The translations under genes were made by a program, and so were the position numbers. 64,000 nucleotides of DNA from Nitratireductor sp. GTDB taxonomy: Bacteria > Pseudomonadota > Alphaproteobacteria > Rhizobiales > Rhizobiaceae. The stretch spans positions 1 to 64,000 of the forward strand of contig JAFMHL010000019.1 in the NCBI GenBank assembly GCA_017854535.1, given 5' to 3'. The notes under the pieces are model-generated. The model was not told the origin of the DNA and ran no database searches. It was given only the letters and a program-made list of their open reading frames with translations. This document shows, one piece after another, positions 17,178 to 27,120 of this stretch; the first letter of the stretch is position 1; every line of letters starts with the position of its first letter.

Positions 17178-17924
17178 ATGCTGAGTGAGAGCGAATTAGA
17201 GCGCTATGCGCGCCACATTGTCCTTTCGGAAGTTGGTGGCATCGGCCAACAGAAACTGAAAGCAGCAAAAGTGCTGGTGGTTGGCGCTGGTGGGCTTGGG
17301 GCTCCTGTCCTTCAATATTTGGCTGCTGCTGGCGTTGGCACTCTTACGATTATTGATGATGATGTGGTTTCTCTATCCAATCTTCAACGGCAAATTATTC
17401 ATGATACAGGACAAGTGGGGCAATTGAAGACGGCCTCAGCGGCGCATTCTTTGAAAAGGATCAATCCGGAAATAAATGTTATCCAGCATGCTGATCGTCT
17501 AAATTCGGAAAATGGATCGTCACTGATAAAAGGCAATGATGTGGTGGTGGATGGCTCGGATAATTTTGCAACACGGTATCTGGTCGCAGATCTTTGCGAG
17601 GCCGCTGGCATAACACTGGTTACAGCAGCCGTTGGGCGGTTCGATGGAACCTTGACGACGCTTAAGCCACATGCCTCGGACAAAAATGGAAAAGCGTATC
17701 CGCGCTACCGTGATGTATTTCCCGACCAGCCTCCATCAGGATTATTACCCAGTTGTGCAGAAGCTGGAATTTTAGGAGCGCTCACAGGCGTATTGGGATC
17801 GCTACAAGCCTTGGAGGTTATCAAAGAAATCACAGGCATTGGTGAATTGTTAGTTGGTCGATTGCTTATGATTGACGGTAAAGCCATGCGCTTTGAGACA
17901 GTCAATTACAAGCGCAAGTCATAG
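17178..17924 (+). CDS. moeB: MoeB/ThiF-type adenylyltransferase (E1-like)
   Basis: A 248-residue E1-like enzyme that adenylates the C-terminal Gly-Gly of a small sulfur carrier (MoaD or ThiS). It has the RYARHIVLSEVGGIGQQKL start, the nucleotide-binding GAGGLGAPVLQYLAAAG, SNLQRQIIH and DGSDNFATRY. The CYRCLFP-like segment of classical MoeB reads PRYRDVFPDQPP here, and I can find no CxxC pair, so the structural zinc site of the E. coli enzyme appears to be missing. PSCAEAGILGAL is intact. Whether it serves molybdopterin or thiamine cannot be settled; moeB is used because of position and overall similarity. Confidence 0.82.
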   Translation: MLSESELERYARHIVLSEVGGIGQQKLKAAKVLVVGAGGLGAPVLQYLAAAGVGTLTIIDDDVVSLSNLQRQIIHDTGQVGQLKTASAAHSLKRINPEINVIQHADRLNSENGSSLIKGNDVVVDGSDNFATRYLVADLCEAAGITLVTAAVGRFDGTLTTLKPHASDKNGKAYPRYRDVFPDQPPSGLLPSCAEAGILGALTGVLGSLQALEVIKEITGIGELLVGRLLMIDGKAMRFETVNYKRKS

Positions 17925-17932
17925 CTCCGCGT

Positions 17933-18727
17933 TTAAAGCGAAAACCGCAGTGACATACACGATAGTCCACCATCGACTTTAGCAGCTTCATCACAGCTCA
18001 GTGTTTTTACCTGATAGCCATGAGACTTAAGAAGCGCCTCTGTTTTTGGAAATCCCGTGCGCATGATAACAAAATCATTGAAGCGGATCAGGTTTGCTGC
18101 TGCCTCTTCACCATCTGGCGCAGTGATAACTTTATTTCCTTCAAAACAACCAGACGATGCCAACAGACTGGTTGAAAAAACAGTTTCACTATCAAGCAAA
18201 CCACAGTCGGATTTAAAATGCAGAACACCTTCAGGTGTGTGAACAATCCTTGTTTTGTAGCCGAGCTCTGTCAAAATCGGCTCAAGCGCTGCAACACCCT
18301 CATCATTTGTGCGCTCTGAAATCCCTATCAGTGCTTCACTATCGGTCAGCAGGATATCGCCCCCATCAACAAACCCCGTTTCGATGCTCATCACGGAACC
18401 AAAAACTTCTGTGAGAGCTGCTGTCATCGGCTCAGCTTCACCGAATCGGCTTTCTGCTCCCGGGCGAAGAATGATTGCTTTGCCGCCAGCACATAATGCC
18501 GGATCCTCGACAAAAACAGAATCTGGAAATGCTTCAAGCGCAGGAAACAATGCGACTTTGGCACCTGTCTCTTTGAAAAAATTTACATAGGCTTCATGTT
18601 CGCGAGCAAAGTTTTCAGGGTTCGGATTAGGGCCGCCACCTGCCCGCAAACCATTGCTGATACTTTTTCCTGGACTACGAGAAACAGCATGAGTAAACCT
18701 GAATGATCGGCCGGTGATATTGGTCAT
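17933..18727 (-). CDS. Dimethylarginine dimethylaminohydrolase (DDAH)-like hydrolase
   Basis: A 264-residue member of the guanidino-group-modifying superfamily. Family landmarks are DSVFVEDPAL, the substrate loop FVDGGDIL, the catalytic His in VLHFKSDCGLL and the C-terminal nucleophile in VDGGLSCMSLRF. DDAH hydrolyses methylated arginines to citrulline and methylamines; related enzymes act on arginine or other guanidines, so the substrate is not certain. It ends 8 bp from the convergent moeB stop, and starts 9 bp after the preceding 2-hydroxyacid dehydrogenase gene, suggesting an operon. Confidence 0.88.
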   Translation of the reverse strand: MTNITGRSFRFTHAVSRSPGKSISNGLRAGGGPNPNPENFAREHEAYVNFFKETGAKVALFPALEAFPDSVFVEDPALCAGGKAIILRPGAESRFGEAEPMTAALTEVFGSVMSIETGFVDGGDILLTDSEALIGISERTNDEGVAALEPILTELGYKTRIVHTPEGVLHFKSDCGLLDSETVFSTSLLASSGCFEGNKVITAPDGEEAAANLIRFNDFVIMRTGFPKTEALLKSHGYQVKTLSCDEAAKVDGGLSCMSLRFSL

Positions 18728-18736
18728 GTAAATCTC

Positions 18737-19732
18737 TTAAGATATTCGCGGAAGGACACGGTCTCGAGGCCGGTGACCATCAAACATTGTATGAATATTG
18801 ATGATGACCCGATCACCCATTTCAAGGCGACCTTCAATGGTTGCTGACCCCATATGCGGCAAAATCACAACCTTGCCTTGATTTGACAGGGCTAGAAGCT
18901 CAGGGCTGACGGCAGGCTCGTGCTCGAAAACATCAAGGCCGGCTCCTGCAATTTTTTCATCCTTAAGCGCTTTGACCAAAGCCTCTTGATCAATAATTTC
19001 GCCGCGCGCCGTATTGATGATAACGGCATTGGGTTTTGCCAAGGCCAGCCGGCGGGCAGACACAAGATGAAAAGTTGCTGGCGTGTGGGGACAATTCACC
19101 GAGATGATATCCGTATGGGCCATCATCTGATCCAGCGAATCCCAATAGGTTGCGTCTAACTCTTGTTCGGTTTTCTCGCTGACTTTGTGTCGGTTGTGGT
19201 AGTGAATGGATAAGCCAAAGGCTTTGGCGCGTCTGGCAACCGCAGTGCCAATGCGGCCCATGCCAATAATGCCCAGTCGCTTGCCCCAAATGCGATGGCC
19301 TAGCATCCATGTTGGGGACCATCCTTTAAAACTGCCATCTTTCAAGACATCAACACCTTCATTGAGGCGCCTTGATACGGCGATCATCAAACCCATCGTC
19401 ATATCTGCAGTATCTTCTGTAAGCACATTGGGAGTGTTGGTGACGGTAATACCTTTTTCTGAGGCTGCATCTACATCAATATTATCAACGCCATTACCAA
19501 AATTTGCGATCAACTTCAGCCGTTCACCTGCTTGAGAAATAACTGAGCGATCAATTTTGTCTGTGACTGTAGGCACCAAACAGTCTGCTGTTTTTATTGC
19601 CTCAATCAATTGAGCGCGCGAAAACGGCGTATCATCTGCATTAAGCTGCGTATTAAACAACTCACACATACGCGTTTCCACCTCTTGAGGTAGTTTGCGC
19701 GTAACAATTACTTTCGGCTTTTTATTCGGCAT
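18737..19732 (-). CDS. D-2-hydroxyacid dehydrogenase (glyoxylate/hydroxypyruvate reductase-like)
   Basis: A 331-residue NAD(P)-dependent D-isomer-specific dehydrogenase. The dinucleotide fold is marked by LGIIGMGRIGTAVARRA near residue 155. The catalytic triad is visible as Arg in NTARGEIID, Glu in DVFEHEPAV and His in LPHMGSAT. N-terminal GNGVDNIDV is typical of the glyoxylate reductase branch rather than SerA, and no ACT domain is present. The DDAH-like gene follows after 9 bp. Confidence 0.88.
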   Translation of the reverse strand: MPNKKPKVIVTRKLPQEVETRMCELFNTQLNADDTPFSRAQLIEAIKTADCLVPTVTDKIDRSVISQAGERLKLIANFGNGVDNIDVDAASEKGITVTNTPNVLTEDTADMTMGLMIAVSRRLNEGVDVLKDGSFKGWSPTWMLGHRIWGKRLGIIGMGRIGTAVARRAKAFGLSIHYHNRHKVSEKTEQELDATYWDSLDQMMAHTDIISVNCPHTPATFHLVSARRLALAKPNAVIINTARGEIIDQEALVKALKDEKIAGAGLDVFEHEPAVSPELLALSNQGKVVILPHMGSATIEGRLEMGDRVIINIHTMFDGHRPRDRVLPRIS

Positions 19733-19963
19733 TCCGTCCTCAAAGTGATGTTTTTTTCATTCTTGGCAATTCTGTTGACGGGTCTTTAACCCATATCAGT
19801 GATACTTTGTTCACCCTGATCAAGTTTTGCGTTCAGGTTCTTGTTTATCAGACCCGTTTCGAAGCGCAAATCAAAAGAACGTTGCCTGCTTGATGCATAT
19901 GCATTGGCGGGTAAGCGCTGATCAGCCAAATTGAAAGCAGGAATCCAGTTGGAAATATCACAA

Positions 19964-20512
19964 ATGATCCCATCTTCTATCAAGAGCGTTTTGAGCCTCT
20001 GCATTTTCACAGTCGGTTTAACCTTGTCCGCACCGGATATACATTCAGCAGCCCAAGCGGAGACGAAGGGTCCATCCGGTTTGCCGCTGCCAAGATATGT
20101 TAGTCTTAAGGCACAGCGGGTGAATATGCGTGTTGGACCGGGTCGCGACTATAAAGTTGAATGGATGTATACGAAAGCGGGCCTGCCACTTGAGATTTTA
20201 CAAGAATATGACAATTGGCGCAAAGTTCGTGATTTCGAAGGCGAAGAAGGTTGGATATTACAATCGCTATTGTCGGGAAAAAGAACTGCGATAGTCGCAC
20301 CTTGGAAACGCAACGAAAAAGATGGAATGGTCCAGTTGAAGAATGCGCCAGATACCAAAGCTGCTGTGGTGGCTCAAATGGAACCTGGTGTTGTGACAAA
20401 AGTCAGCGAGTGCCAAAATGGTTGGTGTGAAATAAAGGCTGGGAAAGTAAGTGGCTATGCGCTGCAGGATCAGCTTTGGGGGGTTTATCCCAACGAAAAA
20501 TTTGATGACTAG
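19964..20512 (+). CDS. Exported SH3-domain protein
   Basis: A 182-residue protein with an N-terminal signal peptide (hydrophobic core LSLCIFTVGLTLS, likely cut after AQA) followed by two bacterial SH3-like repeats, the first with QRVNMRVGPGRDYKVEW and the second with VQLKNAPDTKAAVVAQMEPG. Such domains bind peptidoglycan or are modules of cell-wall proteins; no catalytic domain is attached. The ATG at 19964 is chosen because it places the signal peptide correctly; a TTG at 19931 would add eleven residues. A strong terminator follows. Confidence 0.82.
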   Translation: MIPSSIKSVLSLCIFTVGLTLSAPDIHSAAQAETKGPSGLPLPRYVSLKAQRVNMRVGPGRDYKVEWMYTKAGLPLEILQEYDNWRKVRDFEGEEGWILQSLLSGKRTAIVAPWKRNEKDGMVQLKNAPDTKAAVVAQMEPGVVTKVSECQNGWCEIKAGKVSGYALQDQLWGVYPNEKFDD

Positions 20513-20567
20513 TAATAATTTCAATTCGCGTTGAATAGTTTTCAAATGCTTGTGCAAATTAGTTTTG

Positions 20568-20595
20568 AACCCCGCTCCAAACGCGGGGTTTTTTG
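20568..20595 (+). terminator. Intrinsic terminator after the SH3 gene
   Basis: AACCCCGC-N7-GCGGGGTT followed by TTTT lies about 55 bp after the SH3 stop and before the convergent mepA stop. Confidence 0.88.
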
Positions 20596-20623
20596 TTTCT
20601 AACTCAATGTAAATAATTTTGGA

Positions 20624-21763
20624 TCAGTACGGCCTTGGGGTTGGAACCGGAATGGTTCCTGTGATCGGCGCAAAACTTTCGATTGCGGCGGCAGGAGCAG
20701 ACGGACTAGGCTCAGCAGTTAAAGCACTTGTCGAAGCGAATTTTGCACTTTTTCCTGCTTCAATTGGCTTGCTGGATAACACAGCCATTGGATCAACTTT
20801 CGGCAAATCAATCTCCGGTGCTTTGAACCCACGCAAAGACGCAGCGCGATATTCTGCTTGTTCAGCGGACTTTTCAGATGCTGACACAACTGCTCGACAT
20901 TGGCTTGGTAGATCACTTACACGAATTTCGCGTTTTTTTCTTGGCTTAGAAGGTTTGACGGGCTTAGCTGGTTTCTTCTTTGGTGCTAAAGCAACATCAA
21001 ACCACCATTTCAACGGAGCATCACAACCCGTGTCATTAGGCGGCGGACTTTGCTTTTTACACGCTGCCGATCCTGACTGACAGCGAAGGCGAATATGGAA
21101 GTGATAATTGTGCCCATAAACCGGGCGCATCTTGCTGAGCCAGGTGCGATCACCACGGACTGTCTCGCATAGTTTCTTTTTTATGCCTGGATGAACTAGA
21201 ACCCGCTCGACTTCAGGAAAACTCGCTGCATGATAAAGAAGCTTTTCAAAGCTTTTGTTCCAACGGCGGTCATCGACAAAATTGGATCCTTTTTTCAAAA
21301 TTGAAATCGCGCTTGTGTCTTCTCGCTGGCGATAGGTCATGCGTTTGTTAGGCATAGGGGTAAGCCAGATATCCGCATCTAGGCCGACCTGATGGGAACT
21401 GTGGCCTGTTAGCATTGGCCCGCCGCGCGGTTGCGAGATATCGCCCACAAGCAGACCATTCCATCCGGATCGATTGGCTTTTATTGATAATTCTTCGATG
21501 GTTTTGATTAATTCAGGATGGCCCCAACGGCGGTTTCTAGACAAACGCATGGTTTGCCAAGTCGGTCCGTCAACGGGCATTGCAACGGCGCCTGCAAGAC
21601 AACCCTTTGTGTAAAAGCCCATGGATGAAGGCTTCAGGTTAGCCGGCATGGTCATGCGGCCAAACACTTGTTTTGCAGCCGGCTCAGCGACTGCCTCAAC
21701 TGGAGCTACGACAAAAGAAGCCAGTGTGGCAGTCAGCAGCATTTTTTTGAGCATTGGAAACAT
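20624..21763 (-). CDS. mepA: Penicillin-insensitive murein endopeptidase MepA
   Basis: Periplasmic zinc endopeptidase of the LAS family that cuts peptidoglycan cross-links. It has 379 residues: a signal peptide (MLKKMLLTATLASFVVAPVEA), the MepA core with GHSSHQVGLDADIW carrying the zinc-binding HxxxxxxD pattern, and the second zinc motif YHFHIRL. The C-terminal 120 or so residues after WWFDVAL form a Lys/Pro-rich linker (KKKPAKPVKPSKPRKKR) and a low-complexity tail not present in the E. coli enzyme (274 residues). An alternative start three residues in (21754) is equally possible. Confidence 0.93.
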   Translation of the reverse strand: MFPMLKKMLLTATLASFVVAPVEAVAEPAAKQVFGRMTMPANLKPSSMGFYTKGCLAGAVAMPVDGPTWQTMRLSRNRRWGHPELIKTIEELSIKANRSGWNGLLVGDISQPRGGPMLTGHSSHQVGLDADIWLTPMPNKRMTYRQREDTSAISILKKGSNFVDDRRWNKSFEKLLYHAASFPEVERVLVHPGIKKKLCETVRGDRTWLSKMRPVYGHNYHFHIRLRCQSGSAACKKQSPPPNDTGCDAPLKWWFDVALAPKKKPAKPVKPSKPRKKREIRVSDLPSQCRAVVSASEKSAEQAEYRAASLRGFKAPEIDLPKVDPMAVLSSKPIEAGKSAKFASTSALTAEPSPSAPAAAIESFAPITGTIPVPTPRPY

Positions 21764-21985
21764 AGACGCAACCCGCCAATCATCAATAGAATCAGTGAAT
21801 GTCAGACAATAAACTTGTTTGTGTTATAAAATTGTTAACTATTCAAATTCGGCCAATGTTTGTAAGATCAGTTTAGCATTTTCCGCATGGGCACACAAAT
21901 CTCATAAACGAAGACCCAGAGGCCCTTGCAAGAAAACAAAATCGCAATTCTGGCCTAGAACACCAAATCTAATAGGAAGAGCCGT

Positions 21986-23143
21986 TTGGAAAGCATATCG
22001 ATCAATCATTTCAAGCAAAAACAACATAGTTTTTTGAACCTGTTGCATACCTGGCTGCTGGTGGGTGGTTCACTACTTTTGCTGGCGATTTGTGCTTATG
22101 CGTTTTTAGGAACTACTGGCGTCCTCTATGCGGCGATATTTGGTGGAATCAGCTTGTTCATGGCAAGCCGCATCAGCCCGCAGGTTGTGCTCAAGATGTA
22201 CAAAGCGCAAAAAATTAGCCCCGCGCAGTTCCCGATTGGCCACCAAATTCTGGATCAATTGGTGGAGCGCTCAGGTCTTGAACATCGTCCTGAACTTTAC
22301 ATTATTCCATCCAATATGATGAATGCCTTTGCTGTTGGGCGAAAAAACAATTCAGCAATTGCGATGACTGATCGATTAGTACGCATGATGACCCAGCGCG
22401 AATTGGCTGGCATTATGGCCCATGAAATGGCTCACATTACCAATGAAGACATTAAGGTGATGGCGATTGCCGATATGGTCAGCCGGTTCACTTCTATGGT
22501 TTCAACATTTGGATTTTTCGCGCTCTTCGCAAATCTGCCATCTATTCTTTTTGGAGGTGAGGCAAATATACCTTGGTTGGTCGTTATCTTGCTGATGGGT
22601 GCGCCAACTCTGGGAGGACTGTTGCAGTTGGCCCTTTCGCGCACGAGAGAATTTGATGCAGACCTTGGCGCTGCACTTTTAACGGGCGACCCCGATGGAT
22701 TGGCATCGGCCTTGGTAAAATTGGAAAATGCGCAAAAGCAACATTGGGAAGGCATGGTCCTTCCTAGCGGGCGCGTTCCAAACCCGTCCATACTTAGAAC
22801 CCATCCAAAAACTGAAGACCGGATAGAGCGACTGATGGCGCTGAAAGAAACACCGGAAAAGATCAACGTTGTTGCCGCGGGCCGCATCCATAGAGATGCC
22901 ATCATACCTGAAAGAATTCGAAAAGAACTACCCCGCAGACCATCAGGCGTTCCAAAAATGCAGCGCAAATGGGGCCGCGGAGAAGATTCCAAATATTCTG
23001 ATTATGCGAGCCTGCTGAATACCTCTAAAATCAAAAGTCTGCATGAACCAAAGGATGCGGATAAAACCGCATGTCCTGACGATCTAAGTGAAGTGAGTTC
23101 AAAACCGCGCATCCGTTTAACGCGTGGTGGCGTTTGGTGGTAA
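21986..23143 (+). CDS. M48-family (HtpX-like) membrane zinc metalloprotease
   Basis: A 385-residue protein with two hydrophobic segments near the N-terminus, the zinc motif IMAHEMAHI (HExxH) at about residue 145, two more membrane segments, and the third zinc ligand in TREFDADLGAALLTGDP. This is the layout of HtpX/M48 proteases, which degrade damaged membrane proteins. A hydrophilic tail of about 90 residues exceeds E. coli HtpX (293). The start is TTG at 21986, supported by AGGAAG six bases upstream. I leave the symbol empty because of the unusual tail. Confidence 0.88.
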   Translation: MESISINHFKQKQHSFLNLLHTWLLVGGSLLLLAICAYAFLGTTGVLYAAIFGGISLFMASRISPQVVLKMYKAQKISPAQFPIGHQILDQLVERSGLEHRPELYIIPSNMMNAFAVGRKNNSAIAMTDRLVRMMTQRELAGIMAHEMAHITNEDIKVMAIADMVSRFTSMVSTFGFFALFANLPSILFGGEANIPWLVVILLMGAPTLGGLLQLALSRTREFDADLGAALLTGDPDGLASALVKLENAQKQHWEGMVLPSGRVPNPSILRTHPKTEDRIERLMALKETPEKINVVAAGRIHRDAIIPERIRKELPRRPSGVPKMQRKWGRGEDSKYSDYASLLNTSKIKSLHEPKDADKTACPDDLSEVSSKPRIRLTRGGVWW

Positions 23144-23159
23144 GCTCCACGAAATAACG

Positions 23160-23594
23160 CTATTCGTCTCGCACTTTCCCGCGCATTTTCTTTATGGATC
23201 CACGCCCTGTCTTGGCTTTTAACCGGCGCTCAATGGAACCTTTCGTGGGACGCGTTTTTCTGCGCTTTGGCGGTGGTGGCTTTGAAGCTTCGGAAATCAA
23301 TTCCGCGAGGCGTGAACGGGCATCTTCACGATTTCGTCCCTGTGTACGGTAGGTTGATGCCTCGATGATCAACTCACCATCTAAGGTTATTAAATGACTA
23401 GCAATGGTCTTTAGGCGGGTCTTCACATAAACAGAAATGCTTGGCGAGTTTTTTACATCAAAGCGAAGTTGTACGGCTGTGGCAACCTTGTTGACATTTT
23501 GCCCACCTGGTCCGGCCGAGCGAATAAATGTCTCGGACAGTTCACTTTCTGGAATGGAAAGGCTTGGCGCTGACACGATCAGACCTTTTCCCAT
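23160..23594 (-). CDS. arfB: Peptidyl-tRNA hydrolase ArfB (YaeJ)
   Basis: A 144-residue codon-independent release factor that rescues stalled ribosomes. The catalytic GGQ is in RSAGPGGQNVNKVATAVQLRF at about residue 30. The basic tail (PPPPKRRKTRPTKGSIERRL) matches the ArfB C-terminal helix that enters the empty mRNA channel. The ATG lies inside the 3' end of the upstream oxidoreductase gene (16-bp overlap), which points to translational coupling. Confidence 0.93.
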   Translation of the reverse strand: MGKGLIVSAPSLSIPESELSETFIRSAGPGGQNVNKVATAVQLRFDVKNSPSISVYVKTRLKTIASHLITLDGELIIEASTYRTQGRNREDARSRLAELISEASKPPPPKRRKTRPTKGSIERRLKAKTGRGSIKKMRGKVRDE

Positions 23595-24577
23595 TTGTCA
23601 TGTTTTGCTGCGCGATAAACCGCATCAATCAGTTTTTGATTGCTGATCGAACTTTCCAATGAGACCAATTTTTGCTTATCGGCTTTTCTGCCAGACAGCA
23701 CCGCGCGTCCAAAGGCTTCTGCCTGCAATTTATAATGGTTCACGCCGCCAAATTTGAATTCCTGAACCTCGTCATGTTTTTGACTGTGCAGCATTACCCG
23801 TGAAAAATCATATAGGCCTGTATTGAAAGGCGCGCTTAGTTCGATAAAGCCCTTGTCACCATGGAAACCCATATATTGGCGAAGAGCCAATTGCGTTGAC
23901 AAATAGAATGATAACTCAAAGTCACCAAAATCTGCCCGCACATTCGCATAAATATCCGTCTTAAATTTCTTATCGAAAGTTACATCGGCCTTAACACGTT
24001 TTGGCTCAGTGCCTGTAGCAAATCTTGTCGTGATGGTTGGGTAAACGCCAATATCGGGCAATGCGCCGCCACCCAACTCAGCAATGTTTCTCATGTTTTT
24101 CGGATCTTTATTAAAATAGGAAAACGCCCCTTGCACTTGGCGTAATTTTCCGATCGCTCCACCCTTGATCAATTCGCGAACCTTTTCCCATTGGGGATGG
24201 TAGGTAACCATGAAAGCTTCAGAGATGATAACCTTGTTTTTCGCGGCGGCCTTTTGCAGTGCCTTTATTTCTTTAGCGTGAAGCGAAATCGGCTTTTCAC
24301 ACAAAACATGCTTTCCAGCTTTTGCTGCCTTTAAACTCCATTCAATATGTTGAGACGTTGGCAAAGGAATGTAAATTGCATCGACATTTTTATCCGATAA
24401 CAAATCTTCGTAACTGCTGTAAGCTTTGGGAATGCCAAACCGTTTTGCCAGTTCAGCTGCCTTAGATTTAGAGCGACTGGCAATCGCTATGACCACACCG
24501 TTATCCGCTTCCATATGAGCAGGAATAACCTGCTCAATTCCGATTTTCGCGGTCGATAAAATTCCCCAGCGCAGCAT
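23579..24577 (-). CDS. Gfo/Idh/MocA family oxidoreductase
   Basis: A 332-residue NAD(P)-dependent oxidoreductase with the family N-terminus LRWGILSTAKIGIEQVIPA and the diagnostic EKPISLHAKEI motif near residue 95 (EKP). The C-terminal alpha/beta domain follows. Relatives oxidise or reduce sugars, inositols and dihydrodiols; substrate unknown. The ATG at 24577 is chosen over the TTG at 24589 because GGAG precedes it by seven bases. The 3' end overlaps arfB by 16 bp. Confidence 0.88.
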   Translation of the reverse strand: MLRWGILSTAKIGIEQVIPAHMEADNGVVIAIASRSKSKAAELAKRFGIPKAYSSYEDLLSDKNVDAIYIPLPTSQHIEWSLKAAKAGKHVLCEKPISLHAKEIKALQKAAAKNKVIISEAFMVTYHPQWEKVRELIKGGAIGKLRQVQGAFSYFNKDPKNMRNIAELGGGALPDIGVYPTITTRFATGTEPKRVKADVTFDKKFKTDIYANVRADFGDFELSFYLSTQLALRQYMGFHGDKGFIELSAPFNTGLYDFSRVMLHSQKHDEVQEFKFGGVNHYKLQAEAFGRAVLSGRKADKQKLVSLESSISNQKLIDAVYRAAKHDKWEKV

Positions 24578-24626
24578 GATGTTCTCCAAAACAAAAAATC
24601 ACACTATGGGCTATCTAACAAAAAGA

Positions 24627-24653
24627 AAAGCCGGAGCAATAACTCCGACTTTT
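24627..24653 (-). terminator. Intrinsic terminator after pheT
   Basis: On the minus strand AAGTCGGAG-TTATTG-CTCCGGCTT is followed by TTCTTTTTG, about 25 bp after the pheT stop. Confidence 0.8.
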
Positions 24654-24676
24654 AACATATCACAGGTACAGATTTT

Positions 24677-27091
24677 TTAACCCCGTAAAACTCCACCGGT
24701 AGACTTTGCAACATTATCGATGATCTTAGCAGAGACTGCTTCAATCTCTTCGTCAGTCAGTGTTTTATCGGACGGTTGAAGGGTCACTTGAATGGCCACA
24801 GACTTTTTATCATCGCCCAAAGAAGGGCCTTCAAAAATATCGAATACAGACACATTTGAAATTAGCTTTTTGTCCGCACCAGAAGCAGCTCTCAAAAGGG
24901 TTGCTGCGTCTTGTCCCTTGTCCATGACAAAAGCAAAATCGCGTTTCACCGCCTGAAAGCTAGATAGCACTAAAGGCGTTTTTGTTTTGGTTGCTTTACG
25001 CTTTGGTTCTGGAACCGCATCAAGATAAATCTCGAAACCACAAAGCGCGCCCGATACATCCAGCGTTTCCAAAGTCATTGGGTGGAATTCACCGAAGCTG
25101 CCAAGCGTAATTTTTGGACCAAGCTTGAATGTGCCAGAACGTCCTGGATGGAACCAGTCGGGACCACCAGTTTCAATCTGTATTTTTGATGTATCAAGCC
25201 CACAGGCTTCCAAAGCCACAATCGCATCTGCCTTGGCGTCATAGACTGTGACTGGTGCCGAGTTTCCTGACCAATTGCGGCCTGAACCATCCAGTTTGGC
25301 TGTACCACGACGAATGCCGCCAGCAACACGTTTTTGATCTTCCGGCTTATCGCCATGATAAATATGATTGACCTCAAACAGAGCAACATCATTCACACCA
25401 TAATCGGCATTGCGCTGGGCAGCGACCAGCAAGCCGGGTAATAAAGACGGTCGCATATCTGACATTTCAGCCGAGATTGGGTTTGCTAATTTCAATTCAG
25501 GTGCACCACCGCCAAAACCTTTTGCATGGGCCTCTGGTATGAAGGACCATGTCACAGCTTCCAGCATACCGCGTGAAGCCAAAGATCGGCGTGCATTTCG
25601 AGTTCTGATTTGACCTGTTGTCAGGATTTTTTTGCTTACTGAATCAAGGGCGGGCAGCGGCTGTGGTTCGATCTTGTTGATACCGTTGACGCGCATAACT
25701 TCTTCGACAAGATCAGCCTTTCCAAACACATCAGGTCGCCAGCTTGGAACAGCTACTTGAACCGTATCACCAGCACCAGAAACACCAAACCCAAGTCTTT
25801 GAAGAATTTCGATGGCTCGATCTGTTACGACCTCAATCCCTGTAAGGCGTTTGATTTCAGAAAATGGAAAATCAATAATCAAAGACGGTTTGGGAACTGC
25901 GCCAGCGATTTTTGCTTCAGACGCATGACCGCCACAAAGTTCCAGCACCCAGTTTGTTCCGATATCAAGACCCGCTTCCATGAATGACGGATCAACGCCG
26001 CGTTCAAAGCGATAACGCGCATCTGTGTTGATGCCAAGGACACGACCTGTTCGGGCAATGGTCAATGGCTCCCACAAAGCAGATTCTACCAATACATTGA
26101 CTGTCTCATCAGAACAGCCAGAAACCTCGCCGCCCATGATACCCGCAAGGGACTCAGGGCCATTGTCATCAGCGATTACAAAATGATCATTGGTTGGTTT
26201 GTAGGGCTTGCCATCCAATGCCAAAAATTCTTCTGTACCGTTACCGCGCCGAACCCGCAAAGCGCCATGGACTTTATCAGCATCGAACACGTGTAACGGC
26301 CGACCAAGATCGAATGTGACATAGTTGGTGATATCAACAAGGGCTGAAATCGGACGAAGGCCAATGGCTTTTAAACGCTGTTGCATCCATTTTGGCGATG
26401 GTCCGTTTTTAACGCCTTTCACCAGACGCAGGCCGAATGCGGGACAAAATTCAGAGGCTCCATCAGCACTCAAATCAATTTCAACTGGACAGGCGCCATT
26501 TCCTTTGATGTCAGGAAGCGCCAATGGCTTCATCATGCCGATGCCAGCAGCTTCAAGATCACGGGCAATGCCGCGAACACCCAAGGCATCCGAGCGGTTG
26601 GGAGTGATGCCAATTTCAATAACCGGATCATTGAGTTGCGCATAATCAGCAAAGCGGGTGCCGACTGGCGCATCGGTTGGAAGATCGATGATACCGTCAT
26701 GATCTTCAGACAATTCCAACTCACGCTCAGAGCACATCATACCATGGCTTTCCACGCCTCTGATATTACCCACTGAAAGTGTTACATCGATGCCCGGCAC
26801 ATAGGTTCCCGGTCCAGCAAAGGCTCCGACCAGCCCAGCTCGTGCATTTGGCGCGCCACAGACAACCTGCTGAGGCTTGCCATCACCAATGTCCACAGAC
26901 AGCACTTGCAGTTTGTCAGCATCAGGATGTTTTTCAGCGCTCAAGACCTTTGCAATAATAAACGGATTAAACTGAGCGCGCGTATCAACACTTTCAACCT
27001 CAAGGCCAACCATGGTCAGCGCCTCGACTATTTCATCAAGGCTTTTGTCGGTTTCAAGGTGATCCTTGAGCCAGGAAAGGGTGAATTTCAT
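24677..27091 (-). CDS. pheT: Phenylalanine-tRNA ligase beta subunit
   Basis: An 804-residue beta subunit of the (alpha-beta)2 PheRS. Domains in order: tRNA-binding OB fold ([19 protein letters not shown] at about 45-65), B3/B4 editing domain (about 210-385), B5 domain, the catalytic-like core and the C-terminal FDX-ACB anticodon-binding domain ([14 protein letters not shown] onward). It belongs to the rpmI-rplT-pheS-pheT unit, but two extra genes lie between pheS and pheT. The gap to the upstream GFA gene is 29 bp, and a terminator follows pheT. Confidence 0.97.
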   Translation of the reverse strand: MKFTLSWLKDHLETDKSLDEIVEALTMVGLEVESVDTRAQFNPFIIAKVLSAEKHPDADKLQVLSVDIGDGKPQQVVCGAPNARAGLVGAFAGPGTYVPGIDVTLSVGNIRGVESHGMMCSERELELSEDHDGIIDLPTDAPVGTRFADYAQLNDPVIEIGITPNRSDALGVRGIARDLEAAGIGMMKPLALPDIKGNGACPVEIDLSADGASEFCPAFGLRLVKGVKNGPSPKWMQQRLKAIGLRPISALVDITNYVTFDLGRPLHVFDADKVHGALRVRRGNGTEEFLALDGKPYKPTNDHFVIADDNGPESLAGIMGGEVSGCSDETVNVLVESALWEPLTIARTGRVLGINTDARYRFERGVDPSFMEAGLDIGTNWVLELCGGHASEAKIAGAVPKPSLIIDFPFSEIKRLTGIEVVTDRAIEILQRLGFGVSGAGDTVQVAVPSWRPDVFGKADLVEEVMRVNGINKIEPQPLPALDSVSKKILTTGQIRTRNARRSLASRGMLEAVTWSFIPEAHAKGFGGGAPELKLANPISAEMSDMRPSLLPGLLVAAQRNADYGVNDVALFEVNHIYHGDKPEDQKRVAGGIRRGTAKLDGSGRNWSGNSAPVTVYDAKADAIVALEACGLDTSKIQIETGGPDWFHPGRSGTFKLGPKITLGSFGEFHPMTLETLDVSGALCGFEIYLDAVPEPKRKATKTKTPLVLSSFQAVKRDFAFVMDKGQDAATLLRAASGADKKLISNVSVFDIFEGPSLGDDKKSVAIQVTLQPSDKTLTDEEIEAVSAKIIDNVAKSTGGVLRG

Positions 27092-27120
27092 TGTTTCGGT
27101 TCCGTCTTAATTTGAGTTTT

